Source: Oidiodendron maius Zn | Lineage: Eukaryota; Ascomycota; Leotiomycetes; Myxotrichaceae | Assembly (NCBI GenBank): GCA_000827325.1 | Contig: KN832870.1 | Coordinates: forward strand, 248,001 to 312,000 | Length of the DNA stretch: 64,000 nt | Direction of reading: 5' to 3' | Part shown: in pieces, positions 21,945-33,067 of the stretch | Numbering within the stretch: the first letter of the stretch is position 1 | Layout: every line of letters begins with the position of its first letter | Translations under genes and position numbers: made by a program | The notes under the pieces: model-generated | Databases searched by the model: none | Told to the model about the DNA's origin: nothing | The model's input: only the letters and a program-made list of their open reading frames with translations

Positions 21945-23695
21945 CTAAATTTTATAAAACAACACTCTGCCAGTTACCACAAATCTAGCCCCACAGGTTA
22001 GAAAGACCCCGAGGAGCATAGCCGATGCAGCGAAGACCTGCGCATATAAATAGCGACCATGGTCTCTTATGATTAGAACGCCAGTTATAGGTGGACCTGT
22101 CAACACAGCGAAACTCACGATTGTCTACCAAAGTCATTATTTCAGTCTCACTACGCCGCGTTTTATAGGAATGTGGGAGCACTTACAAAAATCATGCCCA
22201 TTCTGACTCCCGCCTTCGACAAATCTGCTGTCAAGCTACTCAACGCGACCGGAAACATCCCTAGAAAAGCATTTCCCGCAATCCCATAAACCACAGTCCA
22301 GGCATAGAACCCTCCTTTGGATGTGATACCAACCATCGCATAAGAACATATGGCCGCGGCCATGGTGACCAGAAGGAGAGTGTTCATAGGACCAGCATAG
22401 TGGTTTGCCACGTACGCAGGTACAGTACGACCTATTATCCCAACACCGTTAAGGACAAGCAACAGGTTGATAGATTCTTTTTCAGCCATGTTGATGACTG
22501 CGACGCCGATAGAGCCCAGGAAGTAAGGAGCAAAATAGATACCCCAAAAGACAAGAAACATCCCAATTGCAAAAAAGGTGTATGGCAGTTCTGTGAAGGC
22601 GGCGAGTTCAAGGATAGGACCTGTTCTCCGAGGCGGTACTCTCGATCTTGCCAAAATATTACAGATTGCTACACAGGCCAAAGTAATAAAGCCTAAGGCC
22701 CTCATGGTCCATCCGTAGCCAACCGCTAGGATTAGTTGTTGAGCCACAGCTGGAAAGATCAATCCTCCCGTAGCACCACCACACGCACAAATCCCAACGG
22801 CCAACGATTTCCTTTCTGAGAAATACGTAGATACTATTGCTAGCATTGGACAGAATAGAAACCCATTGCCGAGACCACAGCAAACTCCTTGGGCTAGAAA
22901 TATTTGCCAGTACTGCGTTGATATAGAGGCCATAAAAAAGCCGAGTACACTAAACACGCTCCCAAAAACTGTAACTAATTAGCGCTATGTTTTCTTTGAC
23001 AGACAGAGCGAAGGTAGTTGAAACGTTTATAAAATGCTAAGACATATATCATCTTTGAGAGCAGCGCGGAGGAGGGCTAAAAGAAAGTCTTGCTTACTTA
23101 GGACCGGACGAAAGTAGCCTGCATCGGTAAGACGGCCTGTGAATGTACCAATGAAGAACGTTAGAAAGACTTGGATGCTCCCGATCCATGATACATCCGA
23201 TACAGAACGACCGAGGAAGTCGACATAGTAAGTTTGAAAGACACCAAAAGAGTTCATGCAGCCCCTGGTCCAGTATTAGTATAATTGCAGGATGTTGGCC
23301 AGCACGAAGTACGATCACGCTCTTAAGAGGAACTAACTGAGCAATTATGCGTACGAAAGCATTGGAACCTACCAGGTAATCAAAACAACCAAATGCCCTG
23401 ACAAGACTTGCATCCACGCTAAGACTCCGCCATCTGGAGGAGGACCCGGATCTTTCAAACTCGCAGCACTCTTCGTTCTCGACAGTACTCTCAGACATCT
23501 TTCTTTGATTGTCTCCTTGTTGATTGTCTCCTTGTTGATTGTCTCCTTGTTGATTGTCTCATTGTTGGTTGTCTCATTGTTGGTTGTCTCATTGTTGATT
23601 GTCTCATCTTGAGAAACATTCACAACTTCTGGATACGCTTCAATATCTCCCTTCTCAGTCATGCTTATAAATGTCGGTCGACGAGCTCGTACCAC
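21945..23695 (-). CDS. MFS transporter, monocarboxylate-permease (MCT) type
   Basis: Four exons (23695-23373, 23264-23098, 22968-22187 and 22124-21945) with introns of 108, 129 and 62 nt give about 483 residues with some 12 membrane segments. The family start PPPDGGVLAWMQVLSGHLVV and GCMNSFGVFQTYYVDFLGR are typical of fungal MCT-like permeases. So are GLGNGFLFCPMLAIVSTYFSERKSLAVGI and the last-exon stretch TIVSFAVLTGPPITG. Such carriers move monocarboxylates or export metabolites across the plasma membrane. The cytosolic N-terminus contains seven consecutive 15-bp repeats encoding ETINK/NETTN units. The gene converges with the oxygenase gene. The start could also be the Met at 23662. Confidence 0.88.
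23507..23611 (-). repeat. Seven-unit 15-bp coding tandem repeat in the MCT-type transporter
   Basis: The unit GATTGTCTCCTTGTT on the + strand recurs seven times with small changes. In the protein it encodes a hydrophilic N-terminal run of ETINK/NETTN pentapeptides. The length is divisible by three, so unit gain or loss would keep the frame. Confidence 0.9.
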
Positions 23696-26600
23696 CTGGT
23701 AACTAGAATCTCAGGTATGGATATGCTGATGCACTAGGATCGCGAATCGCCTTCTTTTTCAAGTAAACAGATGAAACTGCTGTGCCAAATCAGCATTCTG
23801 GAATTTCTAGAACAATAAGTTAACTTACCTATTTAATTCCCATATATGTGCATGATGCAAAGGAGAAGGCGAGAAGAGTGTAGAAGTAGAAGTAGAAGAC
23901 GACACAATAATCTTCGGGGTGTACATAGCAAGTACTCTCATAATTTCAAGGGTATCTTAGCTTTGTTGAGAATTCCAACAAACTCCACAAGTCGACAGAT
24001 CCCTACCAACGCTCATTTAGTGGCAAGCAATCTATCCTACGATGCCGACTCTTTTTCGAGGTGCTTTCCGTGATTTTCCTAGGAAATCGGGAGAGACCTA
24101 TATATGTCACACAAGGGAGTGGAATTAGGGAGGTGTTCCTCGACGAGAACTTGAAACTGAGTTTCAAGACTGGTCGTACGAGTGTTGGTGTGCGGTTGTG
24201 TTACTGTGGGAATGAAATGGCACACTAGTATGTAGCTCCACGTGTCAGCCACCCGTGCAGAGCACAAGATCGGTTGCCATATTGTTGCCGCCCAATATCT
24301 TCATTTCCGACGCCTGTGGTATCGGGACAGAAATATATTACCGGCTCAAACACAAGTTTTGCGGTGATGTATCATCAGCGTCCCTTATGCAGCAGTACCA
24401 CTCCACGGAACCAGGTCCCAGCTCTCCCCATCAGTCTCTCGCCTGTAATTGCCCCCGCCAGAGCTCTGGTCCCAGCTCCTCCTGCTTAACCGCTCGAAAT
24501 ACACAAACGAAGTGAAGGGGTTTGCAGAAGAATGCGGAAATATTTGCAGCCGCGGCTCAGTGCTGTATCGAAAAAGGGCTTGATCCTCTTCAAGCACACC
24601 CATTTCGCCGGCTGCCAGACCCAAAATCATAGACCAAGAGTTGAATTTCACATACTTGTTTGCGCAATGGAGCAACTAGGGCTCTGGACAATTGCAGCAT
24701 CACATCATTGCTTTTCGTGCTTATTCGGAGTCAAAAGGGCGAGGAGTACAGAATATTGGTGCGGGGACGACGAAAGACTCCTCCGCGTATTTTGGTCCCA
24801 TTCACCTGCCGCCCGAAAATACCGTGGCTTGATCTCATTAAGCCTGTGACGATTTAATGGTCGAATAAAAAGCGCTGTCTACTGTCGCTCACTTGCAAAT
24901 GTCTAATTTACGCGTCTCTCCAGCGCAGGCTAGAATCGTATCTTTCATTATCGCAAGGTTTCATTCCTTCATCTTCACTCTTCGTCAAAGCTCGACCAAG
25001 CTATGCGTCTTGTTCCTCATTTTCTTGCAATCCATTCCTCCTACCATACAGACGATTGCCTGTATAATTCTCTACAAAGCCATAATGTCAGGAATAATAG
25101 AATATCGACTTTCATTCCGGTACCAAGGCCTATCATGATTTGTAAAAGCTACGTGGCAATCCAATAACCTTCGCTCGTAGCAGATGTGACATATTAACGC
25201 CGACTTCGTAAACTTGCATTAACTCATCGAGCAGTTAGATGACCTTATTCTCGAATGGGTTCTCTAACTTGCAGCAGGAAACTTTCCCATTACCGCAGAC
25301 CCGATGACTTCGGCTACTACATGTCGACTGCGATGGCCGGAGCGTCAGCATATGCTGCTGCAGCAGTCTGCCTCATGGTCTGCTTACCCTCCCAATCCAA
25401 TGTTCAGTATCAGCTTGCAAGCAAGAATGCTTTCGCTGGCAGGCCAGATGATCGGAAGAGCTTGCGTTCCATGATGGCGATATCTTAGAAGGTACACTGT
25501 CCGAATTGAGTAAAGACCGATCGCTCTCAACTTTGCTCGTTTCTGTGTGTAGAGCGTGCGATGAGTAGGACGCAACTCCGGCATGTCGCTGCTGCCATAT
25601 CTCTTCTCCGTGATTGCCACTCGTTACAGGTTCCAGCAGCTGCATGTCAAGTAAATTTCTTGTGCCAGCCAGGTGGGCCCGCCGAAGAGTGCGACGCGAC
25701 GGGAGACAACATATCAAGATTTAGGTTCCATTCGCTCTCTCCTGGCATCGTCAAGACAATTTGTGAATAGCGACGCTTGGCATAAAAGAGAGAGGATCGG
25801 GCTGGAATGCATGCAGTATCACCACCACCTTGCTTTGCTATTGCTACGGCGCGTTGTCGCTTTCGACGCCCTAGATCCAGTTAAAGCAGGGCGATTTTCT
25901 CAGCAGCGATGGCGAACTTACGGAAGCGGCGCTGGTTCTCTCGATTTTGAATGCGACGCTGTTCCGATATTCTTTTCATAGCCTGCTTATCGCCAGTTTG
26001 CCGCATATTTATTATTATATAGATTAATAGCAAGACGACGACGAAACTGGATTGGTGAAACGTGACGAGTGGACCTCTCCCTCCACCGTGCCGCCAAACC
26101 TGGCATGCGGTTGGCCAGCTTTAATCAATTGGAGCCTCACATGAGTGACATTATCATTACCAGTAAAGAATAGTCAGTTTCAATCAACGGGCAGAAACGC
26201 ACCACTATCTATGTAATAAGCCGAGTCGTCGTTTTACGAGCGGGGGTAGAAGCAACCTTTTTCCGGTGAAGGTACAATAATTCCAACCTCTTGTGGAATC
26301 ACATATTGATGTCTGGCGAAGTTTGGTTGGATCCTGGCCGTGGCAAATTTCCAACAAGCGTGCATGACTTTTCCAGTACATTCAATCGACAGGCCTAGAT
26401 GATAGGATAAACGTCATTATTAACGTGATAAACAGGGGCGGAGCTGCTACTCCGTCAAGCAAGGCGTCTTCATGCTTGTATTAGATGTAACTTCGCAGAA
26501 CCTGGAATATGGTAGGTGAGGGCTGCTTCCCATGTGATCTGGTAAAGCCCCTTCAAAATAGTCTGTACGCTAGTTATGTGACTGCCATAAGGAAGCGGCC

Positions 26601-26972
26601 CCCCACTTTGAGCCGGCGAAAGTAAGCGTCCCAATTGACTGTAAGAAATCGCTCGAATGTGATTTCTTGCGGCCTGTTAAGGTCGATCCATCCAGTCATC
26701 CCACTTGCAACCCGGATCGGGTTGTCCTGCGGGATATAGCCGGATGAGTCTCTTTTCTCCCCCTTCTGTATTTTCTGTTCTTTGTCCTTTCATCTCAACC
26801 TCTCTACGACTACGCTGTCTTTCGGCCTCCACTTACATATACCTGTTGATCCCAAATCTTGCTCAAAGATCTGTTTAGACATCTCGTAGCGCCTTGACAG
26901 TCACATTTAAGACTAATGAGTGACAATAATATCAGGGTAGGGCCGCCGGCTGAGAGTAGGTAAGAGAGGTGC
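23696..26972. other. 3.3-kb region without a confident gene
   Basis: Many short frames, none with a convincing domain or consistent splice structure. Between 25250 and 25980 the sequence is less AT-rich and a coding-like pattern switches among frames, so a decayed gene is possible. 26000-26960 contains only short frames and presumably the efflux-pump promoter. Confidence 0.35.
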
Positions 26973-28940
26973 ATGTGCATTGAACATATTTCTCAAGGCA
27001 TTATAGTTGCTACTCCCAAAGTCGGTATTATGATTGCGGCATCGTCTCTTGGCCATGATACAGCCATTGTTTCCCTCAATAGGGAATACTTACCTACAGG
27101 CGCAAGCTTAGCTCCTGTTACACCTACGGGAGAAGAAGCCTTGCCAAGAGTCCATCAACTGACGATTGAGAGCCCAGGCGATGCAATGGAGGTAACCATT
27201 CGGCAAGTTGCGCCATTAGTTATCGTTTTGACCGGTGCTACGTTCTTAAATGCAAGTACCCTGAAGCGGGGGCTTAATATTCGGGCATTTCTGACAGTTT
27301 CTCTAGACATTGTCGGCACAATCCGTTGTCATATTACTGCCTACAATAAGCCGTGATCTCAACATCCCAGAGAACCGTCAGCAATGGATCGTATCTGCGT
27401 ATGCGCTGACAGCTGGATCATTTCTCCTACTTTGTGGAAAACTCGCAGATATCTATGGCAAACGACTTATGTTTATATTGGGCGCTCTGTGGTTTGGCGC
27501 AACATCTTTAGGAGCGGCATTTTCTCCATTTGAGATTTGCATGTACGCAATGCGAGCTTTACAGGGTATAGTAAGCATTATACCGATCCCAAAAGACAGT
27601 GCCAATACTAAGGTTGAGCAAGGGTGCCGCGGTTTGTGTACCGACTGCTATTGGCATTATCGGTCATGCGATTCCACCTGGTCGAGTTAAGAACTATTCC
27701 TTTGCGTTCTATTGTGGCGGTGCTCCAATTGGCCAGGTTTTTGGAAACCTACTGGTATTGTAACATTCTTAAAACCATGGAAAGTACCTACTGATGGTAA
27801 CGTCAAGGGTGGAATTATATCAAATTATGTCAACTGGAAGGTTGTCTTCTTTGTAACCGCTGGGGCCTCATTCATGGTTAGCTTTGTTGCTATATTTGTG
27901 ATTCCTAAGGAGCAACCGACAAGATCCATAGACGCACTGCGAACATCTAATATTGACTGGATGGGCGCATTTCTGTTCACTGCGGGTCTACTTCTACTCC
28001 TAATCAGTCTGTCTGAAGGCGTTTCGCAAGGCTGGAAGAGCTCTTCCACCATTGCAATGCTCACCATATCTATTATATTTCTGGCGTTATTTGTGTTTTG
28101 GCAGCATCACCTTGAGAAAATGTCCTATGAACCATTAATGAAAGTTTCAACCTTCAAAACCGCGCGCTTTTCTTTGGCGATGCTAATCGTGTGTATATTC
28201 TCGGCGGGCTTCACGAACTTCCTGGTATATTCGACTTACTTGTAAGCTGTCACTCTCAATTTTATGTTAACCATTGCCAATGTGTGTATTTATAGCTATC
28301 AAGATTATCAACTTTTGTCTCCTATTCAGACAACCTTGCGTTTTATTCCTTTGGGGATTGTCGGACGTGAGTTTCATTTTCACTCTTATCAGGAACCATT
28401 ATTCACGTCACAGTGGGCACCACATTTGGCTCAGGCTATCTCCTTTCTCGAGTTCGAGGTAACTATATCTTGATATTTGGGCTTGGGTCAGCATCTATCG
28501 CACACCTTCTACTTGCTGTTCCGATTCCTCCGTCAAAAAGTTATTTTGCGTACGGCCTTCCGGCAATGTGCCTGGCCGCCTTTGGTGCGGACACGGTATA
28601 TCCCTTCCTTGGCCTGTTCACGACTCAGTCATTGCCGAGAAAGGATCAAGGCGTCGCCGGTGCAATGTTCCAGACAGTAGCCTCAATAGGGAGAGCTATG
28701 TTCTTACCCATCACCGCTGCCATTCAATCGTCAGTACAGATGAAAGATATCAGGAACGGTAGTAGTGAACGCCACGCCTTGCTGGAAGGGCTCAGAGCTG
28801 TGGAGTGGTTCTGTTTTGCCTGTATGGTAGCGAGTTTGGGGATAACCGCATTTGGGCTGCGAAACATCGGGAAAGTAGGGCTTCTGAAGAAACTAGGAAC
28901 TGTTCAATCGGCATCTGAAGAGAAAGATAGTCGAGTATGA
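26973..28940 (+). CDS. MFS drug:H+ antiporter, DHA2 type
   Basis: Six exons: 26973-27251, 27307-27570, 27623-27754, 27808-28241, 28296-28366 and 28393-28940, about 575 residues and 14 membrane helices expected. Diagnostic stretches are SAQSVVILLPTISRDLNIPENRQQWIVSAYALTAGSF in the first helices, GKLADIYGKRLMF (motif A), ALQGIGAAVCVPTAIGIIG and APIGQVFGNLLGGII (motif C region). Two introns are unusual. The first (27252-27306) starts with GC (GCAAGT), and the fifth (28367-28392) would be only 26 nt, yet it has GTGAGT and TATCAG ends and restores the frame. An internal start at about 27030 is also possible. The likely role is export of toxic or secondary metabolites at the plasma membrane. Confidence 0.85.
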
Positions 28941-29424
28941 TGAAAGAGAGATTATAGAGAAGGATATCCATGTCCAGCCGTGCCATAATCAGAAAAGCCA
29001 GAGAGGAGTTACCAGCATCAAAATCGACTGCTCCCAAAGCTTTGCGTGAGCTCACAAACTGGCATCTAGCGCGGCGCTCGATAATCTCGCCAAGCTACGT
29101 TCCTCAGGTACCCCAACAGAATGGACTAAGCAGAAGGTAAGGTCAAACATCCAGCTATGCCGAAACCAAACGCACATTGCATGATCCTATTCAGGACAGT
29201 ATCCGCACTCTGCTGCGACTGAGGCTTCATATACATCCTTGTTTACACATATTGCCCTCTGAGCTACTTCTTTTCAAATATACACAAAATATAGTCCTTC
29301 CTGGTGAATAATATCAAGGCAGTAGGGTCTATTCTAAAGTGATTGAGTAATAAATGTCGACCCATTTAATGGGGGCATAATTGATACACAAATATGCTAT
29401 CCAATCCTATTACGCAAATTTGCA
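28941..29424. other. Intergenic region, no gene seen
   Basis: Lies between two converging MFS genes and contains only short frames. Confidence 0.4.
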
Positions 29425-30978
29425 TCAATCCACATGTCCCGTCCTACCCCAAACCTCGTTAGCATCCTTCTTTCCCATCGTTTCCGGTACCCTCCAGGAG
29501 ACGAACAAGAAGCTCATCACGGCCAACCCGGCGAAGATAAAATAAACCCATCCACTTCCACCAAGCTTATCATTCAGCATCGTATTGATAATGGGGAAAA
29601 ATCGAGCCACGATGAAATTGGCGACGTAACTCGTCGCAAGACCCCAAGACTGAGTAGCACCTACAGCTTCTTGGCCTACAAGCTCAGATGCCATCATGAA
29701 AGGTACGGGCCCCAGACCAGTTGAAAAAAAAGCTACATATAGGAGGACCGAGATAGCAGATAGGATCTTGATTTCCCATCGTAGGGAAAGGGCTAGACAG
29801 AGGGACATGAAGCCCATTCCTGCAATAGAGAGGAGAAGGCAGGGTTTCCGGCCAATTATATCTGGGAGCGGTGCGCAGGCCATAGTTGTGATGATGTTTA
29901 TGAAGGAGACTATAAGGATGAGGAGGGAGGAGGTGATCGGAAGGAAACCGGAGAGCAGAGACACCGAATACATGGAGATGGAATTGATGCCGCAGAACTG
30001 ATGAGCGAACATGATTCCGATGACGGCAACAATGGCTGGCTGGTATAGCGGGTCCCGGACCACGGCGAAAAATCCAACGAGCTGGAGAGATTTCGTGGAG
30101 GTCTCGCTACCTATCGATTCCCTTCTCGAGAGTGTTGTTTGCGGATCTCGTAGCAAAGGTTCTTCTTCGGCAGATCTGTAACCATCCCAATCTCGGATCT
30201 CTTCTTCAATTGAGTTTTCATGTCCACGGATTCTTTGTAGCGTTTGTATCGCACGGTGGTGGTTTCTGTGCACTGCTAGCCACGCGGGACTTTCTGGGAC
30301 GAAGTAGAGTCCGATGCCTTGTGCGAGTCCTATACATGCTCCTACCCCAAGTATAACCTCCACATCGACCCCTGCTGAGGAAATAGCCTAACGACTGCGT
30401 AAGCAAGATCCCGACACCAATCATAACCTGTGTCATGCTCCCAAAAAACCCTCTCTCTTTTGGCGGGGCAACCTCCGAGATATATAATGGCACCACGACT
30501 GTCGATGCGCCCGCGCCTGCGCCAGCTAGGAATCGACCAATGGACATTATGGGAACAGTGCCAGCCAATGTCTCCAAAGTGGACCCAAGTATGAAAAGCA
30601 AGCTGGTAATGCGCATCAAGAGAAGACGCCCGTAGCTTGCTGATGCGGGGCTAGATGATACCGCTCCTATGAGCCCACCGACTACAAAAATGGAGGAGAG
30701 AGAAGCGAACTCGGCCTCATTCATTGCGATACATTGTGGGAGGTTGGCATATGGCCGCGATCTGAGGTCCTCTGCGACGGAGCGCTGTTTGCAAGTAAGG
30801 ATATCTCTGGGAGCGTTGAGTTCAGACTGTGAAGTGGTCAGCAGAGAGAGATGCGGGGGTGGGTCGGATATACTAGATGGAATCCGAATTGGAGAGGTCC
30901 AAGCGTTGAAATGAATATGATCAAGATGAGGTAGAAGTTTATATCGCGAATACGTTGCCTTACACCTGTAGAAACCAT
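29425..30978 (-). CDS. MFS sugar-porter-type transporter with a frame break
   Basis: Exon 1 (30978-30874) encodes MVSTGVRQRIRDINFYLILIIF and the first helix. A 47-nt intron (30827-30873) leads to SELNAPRDILTCKQRS, the usual loop of the fungal sugar-porter/vacuolar-type family. Further marks are GRFLAGAGAGASTVVVPLYISEVAPPKERGFFG, VPESPAWL, FCGINSISMYS and the final PETMGKK. Near 30360-30372, between GYFLSRG and VILGVGACIG, the reading frame must change by one base. The expected MWR-type residues lie in the third frame there, so one or more small indels are likely. This is either a real lesion or a sequence error. If functional, it would carry a hexose or polyol across a membrane. Confidence 0.75.
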
Positions 30979-31976
30979 CTTGACTTAAGCACTTGAATGC
31001 GAAGGTTGAAGGGCGGGCCTCAAGAGTTGTAAGACTAGTTGTTCGGTTACGTCACCCAGCTCACCCACCTTAAGTTACACAGTAAGAGGGGCGAGGGAAG
31101 TGCAATATGTCAAATTGTTACCCTGAATCACGCCACTTTTATCGCTCAACGCAGCTATGCCACACACCACTGCTAAAATCGACGCTAAGATCGATGCTAC
31201 CTCTACAGCAACGGATGCTAATCCCTGGCTAAAAGCATCAGTAGCAGCGCGCTAGTTGTTAGTACCATATCGCACTCTAGAGTGGTGCGAAGCTAGTATG
31301 CCGCCTAGTACTAGTCAAGGGGGGATAACAAGAAGCTAAATTTAGTGCAAGATACGGCACTACAAGAACTATATACTCATGCTTTATAACTATAGGGATC
31401 TAGCTAATACTAAAGCGGTCCTTTTAGCTATTAATTAGCTGTTCTAACGTCCATCCCTGCGTGCTGACCACCCTCAGAATATTATTTACTAAGCGATCTC
31501 TTCAGCATAAACTTAACCGAAAATAGGCCCACCAGTTCAGCTCCTAGGGATTAATCCCTATAATCCACCGTATTCGTTATAAGGACCTTTTAGATCCTTT
31601 AGACGAACTCTCATTCGTTCGTTATAGATAAGAGGGTTCTTTCCTAACCTATATAGAAATACAGAGCACCTTTACATGTGCATTCCCACTTCCTACATTT
31701 TAATGGTTCAGTTACCCGGAATAACTTAGGGCTCACAATAGATCCGTACCACCCTCCAAGATGCCTCTAAGGATAGAATGACACCCCCCTCGCGGGGTAT
31801 CACAAGATACGTGTATTGAGTGATTGGCTAGAAGGTGGTTGCATTTTGGAACCTTGTTTTATCTGTCGGGATATATGGACAATCAGTGGGGCATCGACTA
31901 CGCCCTGAAACGAAGTGAAAGGGGAATAGTAACCCGCTGCCAAGAGCTGGGCTGTATGATCCCCAAAAGGGTCATT
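30979..31976. other. Gene-free region, AT-rich and repeat-like
   Basis: 31140-31760 is rich in TAG/CTA words and lacks open frames, as in RIP-affected repeats. 31030-31120 (GTTCGGTTACGTCACCC, CTCACCCACCTTAAGTTAC) weakly resembles 58200-58345. Confidence 0.4.
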
Positions 31977-32424
31977 CACCAGTGGGTGTCAGAATTCGCT
32001 ACGCACCCCCCAAATTTAACCGAAAACACACCAAAATCTACCTACTTTACATCGTTAAAACAAGTTAGTCTATGAATTGATCGTCTTAAAATGAAATTAA
32101 TAGTTATATCTAAGCTAGAATATAAACAGTCACCCATTAGAATTCTGGTAAAGCTAGAGTATTAGATAAAAACTTATAGTTTATGATTTAGCTATATAGA
32201 TTTATAAGAAGAAATAAAAATTTAAATTAGCACCTTAAATCTTGATTTTGAATTAAAACTTTTGCAGGTAGGACTACTCTCTAGAGGGTAGCTAACCTAT
32301 ATATATAGTATTATATACATTTATTTTATAAGGTTGCAAAGTTATAAAGTCACAAAGAGAGCAGTTTTGGTGTGTTTTCGGTTAAATTTGGGGGGTGCGT
32401 AGCGAATTCTGACACCCACTGGTG
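31977..32424. mobile_element. MITE-like element with perfect 60-bp terminal inverted repeats
   Basis: The left end (31977-32036, starting CACCAGTGGGTGTCAGAATT) and the right end (32365-32424) are exact reverse complements over 60 bp by eye. The 448-bp element has an AT-rich interior with no open frame. Both flanks carry ATT (31974-31976 and 32425-32427), compatible with a 3-bp target duplication. Superfamily not determined; a 3-bp duplication would suit PIF/Harbinger-like elements. The identical ends suggest a recent insertion. Confidence 0.85.
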
Positions 32425-33067
32425 ATTGTCGACCTGGGCATGACTAAGCACGGATTTGGCTCGGAGATTAATAGAATAGACCCACACACTCGTTTTGCAT
32501 TTAAACTAGGTTTCCACTATTAGAGAAGGGGCAATCGATTCTTGACTGGTTGACAAAGAGGTTGCTTAGTAAGTGATTCCGCAACATTCTCCTTGGCGTC
32601 GACGAGGTCGCTAATGACGGGGCCAATTAGAAGACAGGCAGATACTCAGAACAGAGAACGAGTCGAGGTTTGTGGGTTTATTTGCCAGCGACGCGTAACC
32701 TTCTACTATTAGTGGGAACACGGGACCTGGTTTCTTGGACAGGTCCAAGAAAGTGATATTACAGTGGGGAGATCATGCCACACACAGCTCCCGAAAACAG
32801 ACAAAATCAGCATTGCCGCGTACTGTGCAGGGTACCCCTCGTCCTGAACTCAATTGCCGATTGTACAGTACGTGGTACGTGGTGTGCCACAAACATGCAG
32901 TGGAAGTGGTACGCCTCGATCGTTGCGAAGAGGGTTCAGTTGATTGTGGCCCTGCTATTCTGTACCTTCTATAGCTATAGTAGATGGGGTATCGTTGCAT
33001 ATAAAGTAGGACATGTCCTACGACATCTGGAACTAAGAGCATTGCAGTTCGAGAAAAACACGCCATC
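32425..33067. promoter_or_regulatory. Upstream region of carboxylesterase 1
   Basis: No gene recognised. CATATAAAG at about 32998, roughly 70 bp before the ATG, is a possible TATA element. Confidence 0.3.

Noticed and set aside
23846-26000. Arg-rich and other short frames, and a possible AflR-like regulator at 25250-25980
   Set aside because: No zinc cluster, no consistent splice model and stops in every frame; not supportable as a gene.
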